Positions 21,900 through 30,900 of a stretch of DNA of 33,649 nucleotides are shown in pieces. The DNA comes from Gryganskiella cystojenkinii. Taxonomy: Eukaryota; Mortierellomycota; Mortierellomycetes; Mortierellales; Mortierellaceae. A program made the translations under genes and the position numbers. How positions within the stretch are numbered: position 1 is the first letter of the stretch; each line of letters begins with the position of its first letter. The stretch lies in NCBI GenBank assembly GCA_015852425.1, contig JAAAIG010000331.1, positions 1-33,649 on the forward strand. The letters run 5' to 3'. The notes under the pieces are model-generated. The model did no database searches, was not told the DNA's origin, and was given only the letters and a program-made list of their open reading frames with translations.

Positions 21900-23092
21900 T
21901 TACTCGTCCTTGGACTTTTTCGATTTCTTGGAGGGTCTGGAAGTCTCAGAGTCGTCTGCGCCACGCTTCTTTGACTTCTTGTCCTCCTTGACCTCCTTGA
22001 CCTTCTTTTCCTTCTTCTCCTTTGGCGCCTTCACTTTTTTCTCTTTCTTCTCCTTCTTCTCCTTGGGTTCCTTCTTTTCCTTCTTTTCCTTGGGCTCCTT
22101 GGGCTCCTTCTCCTTCTTGACCTTGCCCTCCTTCTTCTCTTTCTTGTCGGACGACTTGGCTTTCCGTTCCTTCTTCTCGGTCTTGGTCTTCTTGTCCTTC
22201 TTTTCTTTCTTTTCCTTCTTCTCCTTGGCACTGGTCAAAGACGATGAGCTTGAAGACGTCTTTGCCTTCTTCTCCTTGGGTTCAGATCCACCATCCAACA
22301 ACAGCTCCTTCATGACACGACCGAGTTTGCCAGGTTGTTCTCCACGAGCGCCCTTGCGGGCCGTCCGTCCCTCACAAGCCTCAAACAGCTCCTTGTCCGA
22401 GACCCTGACCGAATAATCCTTGTATTCATCTCCCTCCGCGGCCTTGAGAGAATCATATTCGGGTCCAGCTCTGGCGGTGAAACTCGAGGCACTGTTAATG
22501 AAATCCTTGTTGGTCCTCTTGGCATCCTCAGTCGCAGCACTACTGGCCGAGGCCTTGACGAACCCAAAGAGCCAGGAAGGTCCGGCCTTGGGTGCTGGTG
22601 CGGGTTTATCCTCGGCATCGTCCGAGTAGTCATCCCGAGGAGTCATGCTGCCCATGGTCGAAGGTGTTTTGGAAGAGGTGGATGAAGACATGGCGGAGCG
22701 ACTGGGTCCCGCGGGTCTGGAAGTCGAAATGATGCCCATCTTGGAGACCTGGATCTCGGAAGGTGCCTGCTTCTCGACCTTGACCTCTCCCGATTCATCC
22801 TTGTTGACCTGAATGTTGGACGCAGACTTGTTAAAGACGTGATCCCACCAGGCGAAATCCCACTTGTCCAATTTCCCACCCAACTATAAGAATGAAGAAA
22901 CAATTCGGGTTAAAAAAAACGCACATAAGGCGGTTTCAAGAAGTAAAAGAGGGTTGATTATCGACTTCTTACGCCTTTAGTATCGTTCTTCTTGACAACC
23001 GAAATGGACTTTTTGATTCCGTCTCTGTTCTTTCCGAGTCCATCTCCCTGATTCCAGCCAAACTTGGCCATCTGCTTCTCGGCAAAAGACAT
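21900..23092 (-). CDS. G-patch protein of the GPATCH4/Tma23 type
   Basis: Two exons, 23092-22973 (exactly 40 codons) and 22883-21900, give 367 aa. Exon 1 has MSFAEKQMAKFGWNQGDGLG, a G-patch with spaced glycines; the splice continues it as DTKGLGGKLDKWDFAWWDHV then FNKSASNI. This WW(D/N)..FNK arrangement just after the G-patch is typical of GPATCH4 and yeast Tma23, nucleolar proteins linked to ribosome biogenesis; G-patches commonly activate DEAH-box helicases. The middle is Ser/Pro/Ala-rich. The last ~130 residues are almost wholly KEKK/PKEKK repeats, ending KKSKKSKDE, expected to act in nucleolar retention or RNA binding. It converges on the lipase gene (177 bp apart) and diverges from OXA1. 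PINX1 was considered, but the WWDHVFNK element favours GPATCH4. Confidence 0.87.
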
Positions 23093-23381
23093 GGTGGGTT
23101 GGATGTTTATGTATTAATGAGGAGAGAGGGGAGGAATGAATGAAGAAGAGCTTCGAGGCATGTCATGCACCTTAAAAAAAGAAAAAAAAAGAGGCACAAT
23201 CTTAGTTGCACGTGACCCATGTTTACGCAAGGACAGATTAAACAGTCACAATCTTCAACTAAAACGCCTTGTGGGAGAGAGAGGTCGAGTCCGCTCTTCG
23301 GGAAATGACCTTTTCAGGAACGTCTGCCATTTGATCACCCTCTCTGTTGCTCATTCTTCCAGTCCATTGCACATTCTCGCC
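23093..23381. promoter_or_regulatory. Divergent promoter between the G-patch gene and OXA1
   Basis: 289 bp separate the two start codons. The sequence includes a poly-A/GA stretch near 23175-23190, and CT-rich sequence close to the OXA1 start. This is the second tight divergent pair in the window. Confidence 0.6.
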
Positions 23382-25184
23382 ATGTCGATGCTCCGCCTCT
23401 CCCTCGCCCAGCCCGCTGGATTGTATGTCTGTTGACTCTTTGTGTCCTTGCTAACATACCTTACTTTTTTGACTTTTTGACCCCGATGCTCTCTCCCTCT
23501 CCTCTTCACCGATGGACTAGCAGACCCATGCTCCAACCATGCTCATTCTCGGCAGCATGCTAACCAATATCCCCTTGCTTTTTTGTCGCTCTTATAGGAA
23601 AAGTGCTGTCAGACACGTATGTAAACAGGATCTATGACCAGGACAGGATCTATGACCATGATACAACATGATGGAGTGTTATCGATCTGGACTAGTGCAA
23701 AGCGAACGGAGTGAACGACCTGACCGATCGGACTTGACTCTTTCTTTTATGTTATGATAGTATGCCACTGGAAACACTGTCCTTGGTCTCCGTGCCAGCA
23801 GCATGATGAGATCCAACAGCATGGTTCGCCCCACCATGGTCAAACAGGTCTTGGCTCCCTCCCTGGCCGCTGGATTCAACCGACACATGAGCACCGGCAA
23901 CGCCACCTTCATTGCCCCCACCCACGCCGCCACCGCTCAGGAGGATCAACAAAAACAGGAGACTATCTCAGAGACAACCATCACTGTCGACCCTTCCACT
24001 TTCCCTTCATCAGCAGAGGTCATTGAGAATGTCACAGAGGGAACTGTTGAGACGGCGACTGCCTCGGGATCCTCCATTCTCTCCGAGGTTGCTGCTCAGA
24101 ACGCCGAGTCGATCTCCCAGGTGGCGATGAAGTATGGTGATCTCAAGGCTATGGGTCTTGTCAACTTTACCCCTGTCGGAGGTTTGGAGACGATCTTGGA
24201 GGCTGTTCATATTTCTACTGGCTTGCCTTGGTGGGCGACGATTGCCTGCACGACTGTCGCTATCCGTACCGCTTTGGTGCCTTTTATCGTCAAGCTGCAG
24301 GGTAACACGGCTCGACTTCACAATGTCAAGCCTCAATTGGAGCGTTTGACCGAGAACATGAAGTTGGCCAAGGAGACGAACGATACCGCGGCCTTGGCTC
24401 GATTCTCGGCCCAGACACAGGAGTTGTTTGCGAAGAACGATTGCAACCCCTTGAAGTCCTTAATGTTGCCTCTGTTGCAGGCCCCCGTGATGATTTCGTT
24501 CTATTTGGCATTGAGAGATATGGCCAACTTGCCTGTTCCCCAGTTCAAGGACGGTGGTCTCGGATGGTTCACGGATTTGACGATTGCAGATCCTAACTAT
24601 ATCTTGCCCGTGGCCTCTTCTTTGGGTTTCTTGGCGATTATGGAGCTTGGAAGTGAGGCTGGCGGTGCTGCTACGCCCAAGACGATGAAGAACGTGATGC
24701 GCTTCATGGGTGTGGCCATGATTCCTCTGACCATGAACTTCCCTGCTGTAAGTACTCTTTGATTTTAATAGTTGATCTGTGACCTGCGCCTAATATTTTT
24801 ACCCATCTGCGCGTAAATTGAAACCACCCCTACTGCTGTGACATGTATTATATTGTGCTCACTCTCATATTCCCTCCCCCGAAACCTTGCATATCCCAAT
24901 TTTTCTAGGCCATCTTCGTGTACTGGTTGACCTCAAACGTGTTTACTGCTGGACAGATCGTCTTCTTCAAGCAACCGGCTGTCCGTAGAATGTTCAACAT
25001 CCCTCAACTCATCCAGCACCCTGTCCCCAAGAACGCACCAAAGCAAGCCGGATTCATGGAGTCTTTCAAGGCCTCATACGAAGGTGGTTTGGCCGCCAAG
25101 CAAAAGGAGGTTGCCGTGGCCAAGGATCGAGAAAACAAGATGGCAGCACAAAAATTGCGTCGCCAGAACCGCAAGAGAATCTAA
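23382..25184 (+). CDS. OXA1: Mitochondrial inner-membrane insertase Oxa1
   Basis: Four exons, 23382-23422, 23598-23616 (19 nt), 23761-24747 and 24909-25184, give 440 aa (human OXA1L 435). Oxa1, of the YidC/Oxa1/Alb3 family, inserts mitochondrially made and some imported proteins into the inner membrane. The first two exons join in phase as MSMLRLSLAQPAGLKSAVRH and continue YATGNTVL: a typical basic presequence ending in RHYATG. The insertase core begins near GLPWWATIACTTVAIRTALV; the long loop with QGNTARLHNVKPQLERLTEN is the conserved hydrophilic hairpin; further membrane helices follow (PLKSLMLPLLQAPVMISFYL, then YILPVASSLGFLAIMELG and MGVAMIPLTMNFPA|AIFVYW). The C-terminus is charged (AKQKEVAVAKDRENKMAAQK), like the ribosome-binding tail of Oxa1. 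A second presequence-like stretch starts at Met35 (see findings). Confidence 0.95.
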
Positions 25185-25319
25185 ATACTATTGTGGTATG
25201 GAAGTAGCAGCAGCAGACTCGGAGAGTCGGATATCTCGTGTCTTTTTATATCTTTATTCCTTTTGTCATTACTAGTTTACTATTTTTTTCATCTACCCCC
25301 CCTCCCCCCCTTTCGCTGC

Positions 25320-25325
25320 AATAAA
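25320..25325 (+). promoter_or_regulatory. Candidate poly(A) signal of OXA1
   Basis: AATAAA 136 nt after the OXA1 stop codon, after a T-rich and C-rich tract; spacing suits a fungal 3' UTR. Confidence 0.45.
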
Positions 25326-27020
25326 ATCATAGAGTGTACCATTTTCAGACAAATCTGTACAGTGCCATATGTACCATGCTGGATCGATCGTTCTGCACAA
25401 GTTTGAGCATATAGGGGCGTTTTTTCTATTGTTGGAAGGTTTCGGTTCTGGACGATTTTTTTGAAGATCGCCGAGCAGTAAAACACGCATGGTGTGCTTT
25501 ATTTTTTCTGAGAATGAATTTTAATAAGACTTTGCTTTAGTCTATGACCTCGAAGGCACCGAAAGGGTTGGAGGGAAAAATAAGAAACGTTCTTCATCTT
25601 TCTTTGTCCCTTTTTTTCATCTCTTTGCTGCTCTCATTCTTTCTATTTCGCAATCTATTAAAGTTTGCGCCTGTTTGCCATGAGGTCTATGAAGAATGAA
25701 CCTGGGGCGGAGATGAATGAGAAGTCTACGGCGGTTGCGTTTGAGAAGTGCAGTAAAACTTTGACCGTTAGTGCTCAAAACAGACAAAAAAAAAAAATGC
25801 TCTTGTGGTTTGTTTTGCAGAAAAAAAAAAGTTTTTCTTGTGTCTTCATGGCATAAGTTTAGTAGTCTAGCTCAAAGAAGATGACCCATTGACAGTTGGT
25901 CCAACAAGCAGGTGGGGGACTAAAGAAATGAAGGTAGTACGAAACAGGCCAAAGGTACTGCCATCGGAGCATATTTCGATTTGTGTAAGAATATGAGAGC
26001 GAAGAGGGCGGGTTCGCAAACAGGCAAAAACACGACCAGCAGAAGAAACAATTTCCTGGGCAAAGCCGAGTTGAACTTGCTCGCGTCCAAAAGTGCGGAA
26101 TGATGAAAGCTGTAAAGGAACGAGGAATGAAAGTGATAAAAAGAACACATCAACAAACATGCCTTGAGGATCAGGAATGACGGAGGATACCTTTCCGCAA
26201 AGCAGGGTCACAGATCTTCTTATTTTGTGCTTTGGCTGTTTTCGGGGGTGCTGTTATGCATGGTGGTGGACTTGGGGGTTATTTATTGTTGGCCATGCAT
26301 GGTGAGCCAGAAACCAACACCAAGCCTAGAGCACGACGAAAAAAATAATTGTCCAGCCCTGTCCAGGAATGCAATCAAGGTGAATAAGAAAGAGAGCAAA
26401 TAGGGCACCAGCAGGGGTGCCGGTTGCCAATGGGTATGGGGTTGGAGCAGAGGAAGTTTTTTTTTGTTTTTCTTTGGTCCAGGTTCTTGGACCTCTTCTT
26501 CTCTTTTCTCTCTTCTTTCTTCACGAATAAACAGATTGATAGACTGGCGGGCAGACCCACAGTCTTTTTCCTTCATCCGCTTCGTCCCTTCCCTTCCTTT
26601 CCTTTTCTCTTTTATCGCTTTCCTTTCCTCTTTCCTTCGTAGTTCTTTGTCTATCCTCCCCTTCTTCCAGCCTCCACTTTCTAACGACCCTCCATCTCGC
26701 CTTCTCTCCCAACGTCCCATTCCACATTCCTCCTCATTTCGACCCCCCTTTCTCCCCCTGTACTTTTTTCTCATCATTGCCTTTCGAGTAGTGTTCATTA
26801 GTGCTCGGCTTTCCCTCGGTGCACACACACTCCACGCGTTTGTTAAAAGAGACACTTAAAAAAAAAAAGACGGAGAGAGAGAGGCCGACAACCCGACCCT
26901 TTCAATTATTTGAACGTCTTTCCTCTCTACTTATTTCACTCTATCTCCCTTTTCACTCCTCGTTTCTTTTTCTCTGCTCGTCTCCTTTGTTCATTTCAAC
27001 TTTCTGAGGGAAAAAAAACG

Positions 27021-27113
27021 ATGCTCCCTCGACGACGACCTCATTGTCCCAAGAACACCATTTCCCCCCTGATCCGCTTTGCTTCAGCATCTGTAACGAA
27101 TCCCCGCCATTAG
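27021..27113 (+). other. Possible upstream ORF in the START-gene leader
   Basis: ATG at 27021 opens a 30-codon frame ending in TAG. It is the only ATG between about 27000 and the putative leader donor at 27356, so if transcription starts upstream of it, it would be met first by scanning ribosomes. The transcription start is unknown. Confidence 0.25.
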
Positions 27114-27984
27114 GAGTTTCTTTTTTTGTCGCAATTCCCTGTTTCTTGTAGACTCCTTGAGTGGTTATAATTTATTTAAACCATATTCCCCTCGGCACAG
27201 CAGCATAGTCCGACTCTTTTTCAACTCTTTTTCTGTAGCATAGCATTCCCATATCCCCTCTTTAATCTTTAATCTTTAATCAGTTGAGAGGCAGTCCCGC
27301 CTTTCCCGGTTCGCGCGTTTTTTTTTGTCTCACTGGCCTTTTTGAAAGAAGTCGCGTAAGTACTCTGTTGTTTGGTATCTCTCCTACTTCTCATTCTGTA
27401 TGACAATTGCGTTCCTGCAGCAGGACATAAAAAAAACATATCGGCTGTACTAACCCTCTCGCTCGCTCATCCCCTGCTCACTCTCTCCTCTCTCTCTTCC
27501 CTCTCCTCTCGCCTTCGTCTCATCTCTTCCTCTTTCCTTGCTTTACTGCAAATTTTGCTCTCCCGCTTCTCGCTCTCTCTCTCTTTCACTCTCGCAGCTT
27601 CCTCTTTCTATTCTTCTTTTTGTGCTCACTGTCTTCTCGTTTCCTCTCTCTCGCGCAGGATACATTCCTCCGACTGAACTCTTTTTTTTTTCAACTGCCC
27701 TTCCCTTTCAACACACAGCCCTTAATCCAGGCAGTCCGAGTAAGGAGCTCGTTTGATCAATTGAGACTTTTTCTTTCGATATCTGTCCTCCGCCTCGTAA
27801 CGTCCCACCCTTTCACGACAACCAACCAACAAACAAGTACCCTACAACACCTTTTTTCACCATTTTCTCTTTCAGAAAAAAGAAGACCAAGGGGTTGCAG
27901 GGGATCGGAGGAGGTGCTTTCCCTACAGAGAGTTCTGGCGGACCTCCAATCCATGAGACCCTTCTGGGCGACGACCTTCAATGG

Positions 27985-30900
27985 ATGGAACAACATCACA
28001 AGAGAACCGCGGGCAGTCAACTCAGCCTCCATAGTCCACCCCCACTCCCTGTACCCTCCCTTCTTTCGAACTATCATCAACATCATCCACCAAGTAGTAG
28101 TGGTGACAACAACGACACGCCTACTTCTCGGCCACAACCATCACCAAAACAACAACAATTCCAACAACAAATACCCATCCACAAATCAACAACAGCAACA
28201 ACGGCAACAACGACAACGACTGCGACAGCGACCTTGTCAACAGGACCAGTCACGACAACGACGGCTCTCTCGACCTCGGCCATTGAGTACCCACAGAGCG
28301 GGGATGAATCCGATAACCATCATAACCGGATGGAACACCTTCGTTCACAATTTTATACACCAGACCCTCAAAAACGGACCAAGGAATACCATCTCGAACA
28401 AGCTGTCCAGGCGATCGAGATCCTGAAGGAAGCTTCAAGATCAACCGGATGGAAAAAAGTCGATAAACACAAATCCGGTTGTATTGTCTACCAGTCGACA
28501 TCTCAGGGAGCCACGAACCCACATCATGGCGAGAACAAGTACCCGGCCTTCAAGAGCGAACATGTCATTCGAGGCTATCGTGCCCAGGACGTTTACTCAA
28601 TCGTCACTGACCGAAAACTCTGGGAGTAAGTTGGCTAGATCATTTTTTGTGCATGCGTTTTTTTTTCTTGTTCTTTTGGAGGCCGAGACGAGGGCTGTGT
28701 TTGTGTGGATTCCAACCTCCGAAAAACAGACAAAAAAAAATGGGGTCTGCGTCTGTTAGAAAGGGGACGGGGGTTTTTTTTTGCTATGTTGCTTGTTGCT
28801 TGGACCTTTGGTTGTGCGTCTTTGTTTATTTTCTGTTGCGAAGACTAAGTTGATTGGGGACCCGTGCCCTCTTCTTCTTTCCCTCACTCCTTGATATTTG
28901 ATGATAAAAAATACGAGGGTTTACGAAAATCCTGTCAACAAAGGGAGAGAGAGTCTGTACCACAGAGATGATAGGGAAAAAGAAGAGAGGATAAGGAATC
29001 GACTCTTTTTTTTTGTGAGCGCGAAGTCCATGTGGACGCGCTCAGACAGTCCAGTGGAGACGCGACAAAATGAAAAGGAGGGAAAAAATATTCCACTCTT
29101 GTTCCGGGGGTGGATGATTCCATGGACCTAACAAACCCAACGAATGGACGACATGAACGAACGAATGAAAAAAGAGCGAGCACAAAATTAAGGGGAGGAA
29201 GCGAAGATATTCGAGGGAAAAGAAGGGAAAGAGGGATCGACCCTGAGGTTTGACCCTGTAAGAGAAAGTGAAGAAGTGAGGGTGTTACAGATGATGCACC
29301 TTTGGCGTTGGAGAGAACAGAGGAGAGAGTATTTTTATTTACTTCTGTTTCTGACCCATACGCTGGCGTTACCACTTCATTGACCTACAACCCGCGTCAT
29401 GTTTATTATTAACAATCTTTTTTTTTTCTTTTTCTCGATAGTGATTGGTATGATGAGCTCAGCTGTGTCGAGACCTACGACGATGAGACCGCGCTCATGT
29501 ACATGGTCATGAAGGGTACCTTGTCTTCAAAGTAAGTCCTATTTCTTCCCGTCCGTCCGTCTACATCATAGCTTTTTCTCACTCCTTTGGACGAAAACTC
29601 CCGCCCTGTTGCTATCCTGTAATGCCTCCCCTGAACCAAAAAGAACGATCCAAAACCCCATTCCTTCCGCCTTTTTCGATGTCTCTCTCTCCTCCCCCTC
29701 TTGTTCTCTCTTGTTCTCTCTTTTCGTTACTGCTTTTTTTTTTTTTTTTTTGTGATGTTGGGACTTCACTCCACTCGTCTATCCAACTTTGTCCCTTTAT
29801 TTCGCGAATTCTTTCTAAACTTACCCTTGAACCCTGAATTTTGTTCATTTACGCGAATCATTTCCCTTTTTTAAAAATTATTCTATTTAGAACTCGCGAT
29901 GTCTCCATGGTGGAAAGGACAGAGGTCGAAAGGGATGGAACGATCTATAGTGCGGCCTGTTCGGTTGAATCGAGCAAGATTCCGAGGGTCTCGGGCATAG
30001 TGAGGGCAGAGATCTTTGTCGCTGGCTGGATCATTCAACCTTTGCCTTCAAACCCACCGATTACCAAAATTACGTACGTCATCCAGACCGATCTTTTGAG
30101 TCGACTCCCTCGATTCATTGCGAAACGATCCTTGGCGAAACGGACGTTGGTCATTGCCACGGTGGAGAACTGCTTGAAGAAGAATGGTGTCCCCTCGTCC
30201 AAGAACCCGATTTCGACTTCAGTAGCGGGTGCGAACCGTCCTCGCAGTATGAGTGAACCTATCAAGGTCGATCGGTATCAATTACCCACAGACGACTCAG
30301 AGGAAGATCTGTCCGCCTCTGGGTCCGCTTTCCTCGCACCGATGGGTCTCATCAAGTCCAAACAGAGTCTGCGATATGGTTCCGCTGTGGACTCAACCAC
30401 GGACGATGAGGAGCAGAGGTCAAGTCATCGACGAACTGCATCACAACATCAAACGCAACCACAACAGAGCACGACGACGTTTACTTCGAATCTGCCCCGC
30501 AACTCACTCTTGGCTTCAAAGTCACTGTTCAGTCAAGAGTTCTTGGAGAACAACTCTTTCATGAGCGACACGGCCTTGTTCGGAGACTCGCTCTTGTTTG
30601 GCAAGGGTGGTGTCTTTGAGAGCCAACGGAGTAAAGAGGAGACTGCTGCTGCTGCAACCGCGAACGATACTGTAACCACTTCCTCTGTCGCCTCGGCGTC
30701 CACGACCACTGTGGACTCACGGACGACTATGACCTCGACTACGACCTCGACATCAACGACACCTTATCCTAGTCAACAGTACATGCCAGTGCGGTCACGG
30801 GCTCCAGTCATCAGCTCTTCTTCGTCTCGCGCTGCCGGTGCTGGTCCGTCGGAAAGTTACAAACATCAGTCTGAACATCAGTCTCAACAGCAACCACAAC

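Larger units (their letters stand above)
25185..27984. other. Spacer and CT-rich leader of the START gene
   Basis: No gene is supported across 2.8 kb. The left end is the OXA1 3' UTR. A minus-strand stretch at about 25900-26200 has an open frame and intron-like ends, but no ATG start and no recognisable domain. From about 26440 the plus strand is strongly pyrimidine-rich in several blocks, as expected for a fungal promoter and leader. A strong donor (GTAAGT) at 27356 and an acceptor (TTTCAG) ending at 27875 suggest a 520-nt intron in the 5' UTR of the START gene. Confidence 0.4.

Noticed and set aside
21910..22416. Plus-strand frame rich in Phe and Ser
   Set aside because: Mirror of the lysine-rich repeat on the opposite strand.
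26283..26859. Long frames on both strands over the pyrimidine-rich tract
   Set aside because: Low-complexity products of a CT/GA-rich promoter; no domain.
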